Source: Cognatundibacterium luofuense (GTDB taxonomy: Bacteria; Pseudomonadota; Gammaproteobacteria; Burkholderiales; Burkholderiaceae_D). Taken from it: a stretch of DNA of 64,000 nt. Shown here piece by piece: positions 54,285 to 61,962 of the stretch. The position numbers and the translations under genes were made by a program. The stretch's first letter is position 1. Each line of letters starts with the position of its first letter. Under the pieces are notes generated by a model. It saw only the letters and a program-made list of their open reading frames with translations, ran no database searches and was not told the DNA's origin. The DNA lies in the NCBI RefSeq assembly GCF_018139685.1, contig NZ_JAGSPN010000001.1:496001-560000 (forward strand), given 5' to 3'.

Positions 54285-54467
54285 ATGAAAAAATCTCAAA
54301 CTGTACGCGGACAGTTATCCGTCAAACCGCGTAATCCTTATGCACTGGCGGCACGTCAGAAAGCCGCCGGTTCGCATGATCGTCATCAGACTGTCCGTTC
54401 TTTGCGGCGCAGTGAAAAACAATTGCTGAATGTTCGCGTCAGGCAGCGCGACCTGAACGAGGACTGA
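54285..54467 (+). CDS. Small basic protein, conserved-looking
   Basis: 60 residues, strongly basic: MKKSQTVRGQLSVKPRNPYA, then LAARQKAAGSHDRHQTVRSL and RRSEKQLL. The RNP-x-ALAAR-x-KAGSH plus RR-KQ pattern resembles small burkholderial proteins of unknown role. AGAAAG lies upstream of the ATG. It may be cotranscribed with rtcBA or independent. Confidence 0.5.
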   Translation: MKKSQTVRGQLSVKPRNPYALAARQKAAGSHDRHQTVRSLRRSEKQLLNVRVRQRDLNED

Positions 54468-54906
54468 TATCCGGTGCACCGCAGAGTATTCTGATTCTGT
54501 GGTGCATTGGCGACGTCATCCGCATCCAAACCCTCCTTACCTCCCTTGCAGCAATCCATTGCGCGGAAAAAGCACGGACAGGTGCTCAAGTCTTGATTAT
54601 TATTCTGTCCATATTGATGTTTTCGCAGATTTATCAGAAAAACTTATTTTCCTGACGGTTTTTTGCCGGTTTATCACAAGGCGGGTGTTGTAGCCTGAAT
54701 TTGTGCCGTCAATATAGAGATGCGCTGATCTCGCCGGACTCAACATGCTGACCCGTGTCTGAATAGATTTGAATTCCCGGAATTCAGGAGGCTCTTGCTG
54801 TTGACATGTATATGCCTTTTTCTGTGTTAATTAACGTGTAAAATAAATCGTCTACAATGCATCCAAACCACTTATTTGTTTTATGGTTGTACCACTGAAG
54901 TGATCC
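54468..54906. other. Intergenic region before the Ser/Thr kinase gene
   Basis: About 440 bases without a supported gene. The right half is AT-rich and holds promoter candidates for the kinase: TTGACA at 54801-54806 with TGTTAA about 18 bases later, and TACAAT near 54854. No sigma-54 site was found. Confidence 0.5.
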
Positions 54907-57111
54907 ATGCCGAATTCTGAATTTACACCGGACCAGCAACAAGCGAACAACTCGGGCGAGCCTGAGTATTCTGCGACCCTGCGTCACTATTTGCTGGGTG
55001 AACAGCTGGGTGAGGGCGGTTTCGGGCAGGTTTTCCAGGCCTGGGACAGCAAGCTTGAGCGCTATGTTGCGGTAAAGCGCCTGAAGTCCGGTGAGCATCG
55101 CTCCCAATCACGTCAGGCTTTGCATGAGGCCAGAGCTGCCGCATCGCTGGATCATCCGGCATTTGTCAAAATCTACGCGATTGAAGATGAAGAGGATCCG
55201 CCATCCATTGTGATGGAGCTGATTCGCGGTAAAACCCTGCGCAAAATTTTGCATGAGGGGCCGATGAGCGAGCCGGATGCACGCGATATGCTGATGCAAT
55301 TGTCTGCAGCCATGCAGGTTGCCCATGCTTCCGGTCTGGTTCATGGTGATCTGAAGCCATCAAATATCATGCTTGATGACAGCGGGCGGTATCGCATTCT
55401 TGATTTCGGACTGGCACTGGTGAACGATACCGAGGTCACAACCTCCACGAATCAGCTTGATCCGCAAGGAACCATAGCTTACATGGCACCGGAACGTCTG
55501 ATGGGCGGCGCTCTGACCGCATCAGCAGACATTTATGCACTTGGTGTTATCTTTTACGAGGCGCTGACTGGCCACCGCCCATTCCCAGAAAGGAACGGAC
55601 TGGCGCTGGCAGCAGCGCTGATGCAGACCTCATCTGACGGCTGGAATTATCCGGCTGAAATCTCACGGCCATTAGTCCGTTTGATTTTGCAGATGACTGC
55701 CAGAACCACCGAACGCCGCTTTACATCAATGCTGGCATTACAGCAGGCACTGACGACAGAGGCACCTGTTGCGGCGGCATCAGCCAGTGCCATCAATGCG
55801 GTGATGCAGGATGAAAATACCGCCCGTATTCGCGTATTTCCGGTCAGGCCAGCCCTGACCCGCCGGATTCTTGCTGTGTTTGCAGTGGTGCTGGGATTAT
55901 CTGTGACTTTGTGGGCAGGTAATCACTATTTGAACAGTGCAGGTCTGTTCGAGCGATTTTCAGAGTCACGCGCAATGGAAACCGGATTGCAGGCTTTGCA
56001 GTACAACGACAGACCGGGTTCTCTGAAGACGGCTGAGGAAGCGTTTCAGAGTGTGCTGGCGCACGATCCGAATCATGCGGCAGCGGCTGCAGGTTTGTCG
56101 ATCGTGAACAGTTACCGTTACTGGTTTGAGTTCAGTGATGAACTGTATCTAAAAAAAGCTGAGGCGAGTGCTTTACAGGCCGAAAAACTGAACAGTTCAC
56201 TGGCATTGAGTCAGGTTGCTATGGGTTTGTATCATTATTTGCGTCATGACTATGATCTTTCGCTGCAATACTATGACAAGGCGATTTCTCTGGATCCGGG
56301 CACTTACTTCGCTTGGACGCTGAAAATCGCAACGCTGAATGCGCTGAAGCGTCACGACGAATCCTTACAGATCGCTACGGAGCAGTTACGTCTGCATCCT
56401 AAACAACGTTTATTTGCAGATTCTATCGGTGAAATTTACTTTCAGCGCGGAGATTTAAAAGCCGCGGAGAAAGCTTTTCGCGCCAGTCTGGATATTGATC
56501 CGGATGTTGTGTTTGCTTATATCAATTTGTCAAATGTCCTGATCCGGCAAAACCGTATCGCTGAAGCGCAGCAGATTTTACAGAAAGGCCTGCAGATCAG
56601 GTCGAGTCCGGGTTTGTTTACGAATCTCGGTAATTTATTATTTTTGCAGGGTAATTATGTTGCTGCGGCAGATGCATTCAGAAATGCAGTCTCTGTCGAC
56701 AAAGGTGACCCCGGAGATTATTTAGGTTGGGCGAATCTCGCGGATACTCTGTTGTGGTTGCCCGGTGAGCGCGAATCTGCAATGCAGGCGTACGGAAAGG
56801 CACGGGAACTGTTAAAAAAACGGATGGAGCGAAAGCCCGGCCGTTATGACTTGATTTCGCGTTTGGCACTGTACTCAGCTCGACTGAAACTGGAAGCTGA
56901 GGCAATGTCACTGATTGAGGAATCTTTAAAACTCGCTCCTAAGCAAGCTGATAATTTGTTTCGTGCAGGATTGGCATATGAATTGCTAGGTAAGCGTGCT
57001 CTCGCAATGCAGACTCTGCAACTGGCAATTGTGGCGGGTTATCCGAAACAATTTATCGAAGCAGAGCCTGATTTGCTGGAATTGCGCAGGGACCCGGCCT
57101 TCGGGTCTTAA
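54907..57111 (+). CDS. Membrane Ser/Thr protein kinase with C-terminal TPR domain
   Basis: 734 residues. Kinase domain about 28-285: GEGGFGQVF (35-43), AVK lysine at 57, HGDLKPSN catalytic loop (146-153), DFG (166-168) and APE (194-196). The catalytic loop has HGD instead of HRD, as in several bacterial kinases. A single membrane helix lies near 320-338. The outer or C-terminal part, from about 360, is a run of tetratricopeptide repeats (e.g. ALKRHDESLQIATEQLRLHP). It sits upstream of an orphan protein gene (31-base gap), with a sigma-54 activator on the opposite strand beyond. Confidence 0.92.
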   Translation: MPNSEFTPDQQQANNSGEPEYSATLRHYLLGEQLGEGGFGQVFQAWDSKLERYVAVKRLKSGEHRSQSRQALHEARAAASLDHPAFVKIYAIEDEEDPPSIVMELIRGKTLRKILHEGPMSEPDARDMLMQLSAAMQVAHASGLVHGDLKPSNIMLDDSGRYRILDFGLALVNDTEVTTSTNQLDPQGTIAYMAPERLMGGALTASADIYALGVIFYEALTGHRPFPERNGLALAAALMQTSSDGWNYPAEISRPLVRLILQMTARTTERRFTSMLALQQALTTEAPVAAASASAINAVMQDENTARIRVFPVRPALTRRILAVFAVVLGLSVTLWAGNHYLNSAGLFERFSESRAMETGLQALQYNDRPGSLKTAEEAFQSVLAHDPNHAAAAAGLSIVNSYRYWFEFSDELYLKKAEASALQAEKLNSSLALSQVAMGLYHYLRHDYDLSLQYYDKAISLDPGTYFAWTLKIATLNALKRHDESLQIATEQLRLHPKQRLFADSIGEIYFQRGDLKAAEKAFRASLDIDPDVVFAYINLSNVLIRQNRIAEAQQILQKGLQIRSSPGLFTNLGNLLFLQGNYVAAADAFRNAVSVDKGDPGDYLGWANLADTLLWLPGERESAMQAYGKARELLKKRMERKPGRYDLISRLALYSARLKLEAEAMSLIEESLKLAPKQADNLFRAGLAYELLGKRALAMQTLQLAIVAGYPKQFIEAEPDLLELRRDPAFGS

Positions 57112-57142
57112 TTGAAGACCAAACTCAACCGAAAGGAATTGT

Positions 57143-57586
57143 ATGGCAATCTATCAACTGAACTTAACAGTGCCGCAAATCAGAGGCGGATATCCTTTGA
57201 TTGGTAACCTCAGCTACGAGTGGCATGATGGTTTCGCACCGGCAGTGCTGTACGGTGGTGACCAGATTCTGTTTAAATTTGATGATGGCCCGCTGACCTT
57301 GAATTTTGCTGTGATCCGCTTTACACCAAAAGTAAACGCGATGAGCGCAAATCCAGTGACCGGAGCAGCGGGTGGCAACTTCCCGATTCTGGATATTACA
57401 GATGGTGAGCTGACGATTCGCGAAGACTTTGCGACCTCATTCCCGCCAAGTCAACTGATGTCCTGGTGCTATGCGATTTACGCGACATTTACAGACAAAG
57501 ATCAGCAACAATATCAATATCAGTTACCTGATCCGGAGATGGTGATTGTCACAGGTAATCCACCACCTTCGGCTGAAAATTGTTAA
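57143..57586 (+). CDS. 147-residue orphan protein paired with the kinase
   Basis: Beta-rich protein without signal peptide or membrane span: MAIYQLNLTVPQIRGGYPLI, then GDQILFKFDDGPLTLNFAVI, DGELTIREDFATSFP and PDPEMVIVTGNPPPS. No family is recognised. AAAGGAATTG precedes the ATG, 31 bases after the kinase stop, so the two share a transcript closed by the terminator at 57601. A substrate or partner of the kinase is the natural guess, but nothing in the sequence shows it. Confidence 0.7.
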   Translation: MAIYQLNLTVPQIRGGYPLIGNLSYEWHDGFAPAVLYGGDQILFKFDDGPLTLNFAVIRFTPKVNAMSANPVTGAAGGNFPILDITDGELTIREDFATSFPPSQLMSWCYAIYATFTDKDQQQYQYQLPDPEMVIVTGNPPPSAENC

Positions 57587-57600
57587 TTCCGGAAGTGTTG

Positions 57601-57632
57601 AAAAAAGGAACCTGCAAAGGTTCCTTTTTTTT
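57601..57632. terminator. Bidirectional terminator between the kinase operon and the sigma-54 activator
   Basis: Stem AAGGAACCT (57605-57613) / AGGTTCCTT (57618-57626) extended by A/T pairs, loop GCAA. T-runs lie on both strands, so it can end both converging transcripts. Confidence 0.88.
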
Positions 57633-57649
57633 GTAACGCGGCAGAGCGT

Positions 57650-59173
57650 TCAGATCAGATTAACTGCCCGGGCATATCGACGGAGGGCTTCACTCGGGGT
57701 TTTCAGTTCAGCAGCGCTCAGTTCGATATTCATCTTGTGATGCTGAAGCACAGTCTGAAGCTCATGGTGTGCGATTTGTTCTGGCCTCCGAATCTGGGAG
57801 TGTTGCTCCAGTAATTTATACATGGACGGCCGTGAAATACCTAACGCCTGTGCTGCTCCCTGGATATACCAGTCATTTTCAATCATCGCCCGGGTCACGT
57901 CGTCTTCGGACAACTCATGCAGCCTTTTTCTCTGTGCTGCTGGCTTCGCGTGGCTCGCTGAACTCGTTGGTGTGCTGTGAGTGACGTTAATTGCGCTGTC
58001 GTGATGCGGTGCGTAACTCTGTACCAGTGACGCCAGACGCGGGTTTTCGCCACTTTGCAACGCAATCAGTATGCGTCGTAACACATGCGAAAGCTGACGG
58101 ATATTTCCCGGCCAGCTGTACAGCATCAGTTCACTGATGATTTCGAATGGCAATAATTGCTGGCTTCCGATACCAGTTTGCTGGCGCAGATGTACGATCA
58201 GTACACCGATGTCTTCACGCCGTTCGCGCAGTGGTGGTAAATGGATCACGAAGCTTTCCAGGCGACGCAACAGAGCCTGGTTAAACTGTACCGAATATAA
58301 ATCCTGATCTGTCGCTGTAATCAGCCGCGCATCAGATCGCATATCCTGTGAAGCGCCGAGCGGCCGGTAGTCACCGGTTTCGAGTACCCTGAGCAGCATA
58401 GGCTGAATTGCAGAAGGTGTATTTCCTATCTCATCAAGGAACAGGCTCGAACCACTGGCTTCAGAAAAATAACCTTTCCGCGTTTGTTGCGCCCCCGTAT
58501 AAGCTCCCCGCGCTGCGCCGAAAAGATCGGCTGCTGCCAGGGACTCATTGAGTGCGGCCATGTTGACGCTGACCATTGGCAAATGCTGACGAGCGCTGAG
58601 CCGGTGGATTGCCTGTGCGGCTACTTCTTTGCCGGTACCTGTTTCACCGAGCAGTAAAACAGGCATGTCTGTGCCGGCAATTTGTCTGATCTGATCACGT
58701 AAGTGAATTGCAGCATCGCTAACACCAATAACACCGGGAATCGCATTCATTTTCGGAAGCGAACGCATCCAGTGCAGGCAAATAATGACGCTGCGTCCCA
58801 GTGCTAGAATAATTCCATTGGCGGTTTCTTCCGACTGAAAGCTGATCGGTTCGGCAACAGAATTCCCATTCACCTCAACAATCATTTTGCTGGAGGGTGG
58901 TGTAATCGTGATGCGGTTTTGATCGCTGCGTTCAATTCTGACAGGATCACGCGATACGGCTCCATGTCCGATTGGCAAGCCTTCTCCACCGGTTTTCTGG
59001 AATACCGGAAAATACCGGTTCAGTTCGATTTTGTTGGCAAAATCCGTGGAGATAAACTGTTCTCCGATTCGGGATTCATCCGGATGCCAGCAAATGGTCA
59101 GTGCCAGCAATGGATTCTCCTGCGGATCTTTTGCCGCAAGCGGGGAGGACAACGTGTAGGCTGTGTCGTTCAT
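57650..59173 (-). CDS. Sigma-54-dependent activator with FHA-like N-terminal domain
   Basis: 507 residues. The N-terminal 135 residues resemble a forkhead-associated fold (LPIGHGAVSRDPVRIERSD, ITITPPSSKMIVEVNGNSV, IILALGRSVIICLHW), which would bind phosphothreonine. The AAA+ domain has Walker A GETGTGKE (176-183), GAYTGA (223-228) and LFLDEIG (244-250). A Fis-type helix-turn-helix is near the end (IQGAAQALGISRPSMYKLLE). It lacks a receiver domain, so the convergent kinase is the likely signal source. Start at 59173; the frame is open to 59224. Target promoters are not evident in the window. Confidence 0.88.
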   Translation of the reverse strand: MNDTAYTLSSPLAAKDPQENPLLALTICWHPDESRIGEQFISTDFANKIELNRYFPVFQKTGGEGLPIGHGAVSRDPVRIERSDQNRITITPPSSKMIVEVNGNSVAEPISFQSEETANGIILALGRSVIICLHWMRSLPKMNAIPGVIGVSDAAIHLRDQIRQIAGTDMPVLLLGETGTGKEVAAQAIHRLSARQHLPMVSVNMAALNESLAAADLFGAARGAYTGAQQTRKGYFSEASGSSLFLDEIGNTPSAIQPMLLRVLETGDYRPLGASQDMRSDARLITATDQDLYSVQFNQALLRRLESFVIHLPPLRERREDIGVLIVHLRQQTGIGSQQLLPFEIISELMLYSWPGNIRQLSHVLRRILIALQSGENPRLASLVQSYAPHHDSAINVTHSTPTSSASHAKPAAQRKRLHELSEDDVTRAMIENDWYIQGAAQALGISRPSMYKLLEQHSQIRRPEQIAHHELQTVLQHHKMNIELSAAELKTPSEALRRYARAVNLI

Positions 59174-59349
59174 GTGTCTTTTAAGTCTTGGCGCAGTTTG
59201 ATTGAAATACAAACGGGATAGCAAAAAAAATGCCTGCTGCTGATTTCAGATAATAAGCCATGGGACTTATACATTTGCCCAAAGAGTCAGGTCGTCTTGT
59301 TATCAGCAGGCTAGCATTTTGTATCAGGATTGCAAACAGGCAAAGAAAA

Positions 59350-59371
59350 AGCCGGTCACGGATGACCGGCT
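59350..59371 (-). terminator. Terminator of the ThDP-enzyme gene
   Basis: AGCCGGTCA (59350-59358) pairs with TGACCGGCT (59363-59371). Read on the minus strand the stem is followed by TTTTCTTT. It lies just after the stop of the minus-strand gene at 59389. Confidence 0.75.
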
Positions 59372-59388
59372 GTGATCTTTGTAAAGCG

Positions 59389-61086
59389 TTATTTGCCAGA
59401 GGTGATGGCTTGCTCACGAATCGTCATGAGACTCGCTCCGGGCGTAATCAGATTCCCGTCATATTGCAATTCAATTAATGCTGGCTTTTTATGCTCGCGA
59501 GTGAATTCGACGGCGCGGGCTAATGCCGGACCAAATGCTTCAGTCGTCGCCACAGTTTCTCCATGACCACCAAATGCACGTGCAAGTGCAGCGAAATCGG
59601 GATTTTGTAATTGCGTACCGGAAACACGGGCAGGGAATTCGCGTTCCTGATGCATGCGTATCGTACCGTACATGCCATTATTGAAAACGATCACGATCAA
59701 TCCGGCTTGATACTGTGCAGCGGTGGCCAGTTCCTGTCCGTTCATCAGAAATTCGCCATCACCTGCAAAAGTGACTACCGTACGTTCTGGCGCGATAATT
59801 TTTGCTGCAACACCGGATGGCACGCTGTAGCCCATTGCACCTGAGGTCGGTGCAAGCTGGGTGCGGAAACCACCGTAGCAGAAGTAACGATGTGCCCACG
59901 TCGCATAATTTCCTGCGCCGTTGGTGATGATTGTGTCGGCCGGCAATTGTTTTTGCAGCTCCTGAACCATTTGCCATAAATTTAATGGCGCATTTTCTTT
60001 GGCAAAAATGGCTGGCTCTGCCTGCCATGCTTGCAGTTCAGCGCGTGCATCGGTAACGCTGTCGGCCCAGACCGGGTTTTCGGAAACGGCAGGCAAGGCG
60101 ACCAGTGCTGCTGCAATTTCCTGCATGCCACTGTTGATCATCAGATCAGCCTGATATACACGGCCAAGTTCCAGAGTATCGCTGTGAATGTGTATCAGTT
60201 TTTGCTTAGGTACAGGTGCTTCCAGCAGCGTATAACCACTGGTTGTCATTTCACCAAGGCGCGGTCCAATCGCAATCACCAGATCCGAGTCACGGATCCG
60301 CTGAGCCAGTTTAGGATTAATGCCGATACCGACATCGCCGATGTATTGCGGATCGCTATTCGGAATCAGATCCTGAAAGCGGAATGCACAAGACAGAGGG
60401 AGGTGCTGTTTGCGGGCGAATGCCAGAATTTGTTCGCAGGCTGCTGCATTCCAGCCACTTCCGCCAAGAATGACAACGGGTTTTTGCGCCGCTGCCAGCA
60501 TAGAGCTGAACTGTGAAAGTTGCGCTGGCGAAGCGTGCGCCTGAACCGGTTGGTAACGACGGGTGTCGCTGACGCGGACTTCTTGTATCAGCATATCTTC
60601 CGGTAGCGCCAGAACAACAGGACCCGGACGACCGCTGGTTGCGATCTGGAAAGCGCGGGCCACCATTTCCGGTACACGGTCTGCGCGATCGATTTGTGCT
60701 ACCCATTTTGCCATCTGACCAAACATTCGGCGGTAATCGATTTCCTGGAAAGCTTCGCGTTCGACGAAGTCGTTACCGACCTGACCGATAAATACAATCA
60801 TCGGCGTTGAGTCCTGATAGGCGGTATGGATGCCGATGGAGGCATTGGTTGCACCCGGCCCACGTGTAACGAAGCAAATGCCGGGCTTACCTGTCATCTT
60901 GCCATAGGCATCAGCCATGAATGCGGCTCCGCCTTCCTGGCGATTAATAATGAAACTGATATCACTGTCATGTAAGGCGTCCAGAACCGCGAGATAACTT
61001 TCGCCAGGAACACCAAATGCGGTTTCAACGCCATGAATGCGCAAAGCATCCACTATCAACTGACCACCAGAGCGGATTGTCTCCAT
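59389..61086 (-). CDS. Thiamine diphosphate-dependent enzyme (acetolactate synthase-like)
   Basis: 565 residues of the PYR-cofactor-PP type. Seen: the PYR-domain Glu in FIINRQEGGAAFMADAYG near residue 51, GICFVTRGPGATNASIGIHT, and the ThDP-binding GDGEFLMNGQELATAAQY near residue 439. Domain order and length fit acetolactate synthase, glyoxylate carboligase or related decarboxylases, but no ilvH-like regulatory subunit lies next to it. The substrate is not decided by sequence alone. It appears monocistronic. Confidence 0.85.
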   Translation of the reverse strand: METIRSGGQLIVDALRIHGVETAFGVPGESYLAVLDALHDSDISFIINRQEGGAAFMADAYGKMTGKPGICFVTRGPGATNASIGIHTAYQDSTPMIVFIGQVGNDFVEREAFQEIDYRRMFGQMAKWVAQIDRADRVPEMVARAFQIATSGRPGPVVLALPEDMLIQEVRVSDTRRYQPVQAHASPAQLSQFSSMLAAAQKPVVILGGSGWNAAACEQILAFARKQHLPLSCAFRFQDLIPNSDPQYIGDVGIGINPKLAQRIRDSDLVIAIGPRLGEMTTSGYTLLEAPVPKQKLIHIHSDTLELGRVYQADLMINSGMQEIAAALVALPAVSENPVWADSVTDARAELQAWQAEPAIFAKENAPLNLWQMVQELQKQLPADTIITNGAGNYATWAHRYFCYGGFRTQLAPTSGAMGYSVPSGVAAKIIAPERTVVTFAGDGEFLMNGQELATAAQYQAGLIVIVFNNGMYGTIRMHQEREFPARVSGTQLQNPDFAALARAFGGHGETVATTEAFGPALARAVEFTREHKKPALIELQYDGNLITPGASLMTIREQAITSGK

Positions 61087-61286
61087 TGTATTTTTTATCG
61101 TGTTGTTAAAGAAAACGGTAAGCTACCAGAAAGCCTGCCTTATGTGGAATGGATTCCTTATATTGTGTCTGTAAAAAGTATCTGCACGGAATCGCGGTTA
61201 TTTTGATTTTCCAATAGCAAGGTGATCAGAAATCATGGGATGTGGCCTGGATTTTTCCGGTTGCGGTCAAATCGTCGCTGATCGGT

Positions 61287-61292
61287 TACAAT
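61287..61292 (+). promoter_or_regulatory. -10 element of rnpB
   Basis: TACAAT seven to eight bases before the predicted 5' end of RNase P RNA. The -35 is poor (TTGCGG at 61261, spacing about 20), so only the -10 is claimed. Confidence 0.45.
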
Positions 61293-61299
61293 AGCGACC

Positions 61300-61626
61300 G
61301 AAGCAGGCCAGACAATCGCTGGCTGTTACAGCAATGTAGCAGCGGGAGGAAGGTCCGGACTCCACAGAGCAGGGTGACGGCTAACGGCCGTACGCTGAAA
61401 GCCGCAAGGTATAAGGCGAGGAATAGGGCCACAGAGACGAGCGTATTCAGTTACGGTGAAACGCGGTAACCTCCACCCGGAGCAATTTCAAATAGGCACG
61501 CATTGATGTGGCTCGCGGAGCGTGCGGGTAGAAAGCTTGAGCACTGGAGCAATCCAGCGCCTAGAGGAATGATTGTCATAGTCTGAGTGATCAGACCGTA
61601 ACAGAATCCGGCCTACCGGCCTGCTT
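61300..61626 (+). ncRNA. rnpB: RNase P RNA, class A
   Basis: Catalytic RNA of RNase P, which cuts the 5' leader from tRNA precursors. Helix P1 is seen as GAAGCAGGCC at the 5' end and GGCCTGCTTT at the 3' end. Conserved core blocks are GGGAGGAAGGTCCGGACTCC, CAGGGTGACGGCTAACG, AGGGCCACAGAGACGA, GTGAAACGCGGTAACCTCC and the CRIV/CRV segment AGAGGAATGATTGTC...ACAGAATCCGGC. The 3' T-rich TTTATTTTTC could end transcription. Confidence 0.97.
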
Positions 61627-61962
61627 TATTTTTCCCCTCACTAACCGGATGGATGGCAATTCAGCCATCAGAAATCCGCTTTCCCTTTTTTCATAGCGTA
61701 TTCCGAAAAATGTCACTGATCGGAACTTTACGGAATCATTGATGTGCTGGCCTGTTGTTATTAGACATTCGCACTGGTAAAGCTATTTAATTGCAGCACC
61801 TGAGTGACTATGATGCAATGATCAGTGGAGTTTTTGATGATTTTCATTGTTTGGTGCTGTGGTGCCAGTGATCGCGGAGTTTCTGGTGATAAACTTGCGC
61901 CGCCTTTAAGTCCCTGTTCGAAACGCAGAAGGACAAGCTTCAACTGATCTGAAAGAGTCGTT
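61627..61962. other. Intergenic region between rnpB and the GGDEF gene
   Basis: About 336 bases, no gene or strong element seen. It should contain the promoter of the downstream signalling gene. Confidence 0.5.

Noticed and set aside
54468-54906. Sigma-54 promoter upstream of the Ser/Thr kinase gene as a target of the FHA-type activator
   Set aside because: No TGGCAC-N5-TTGC-like sequence is present; only sigma-70-type candidates are seen.
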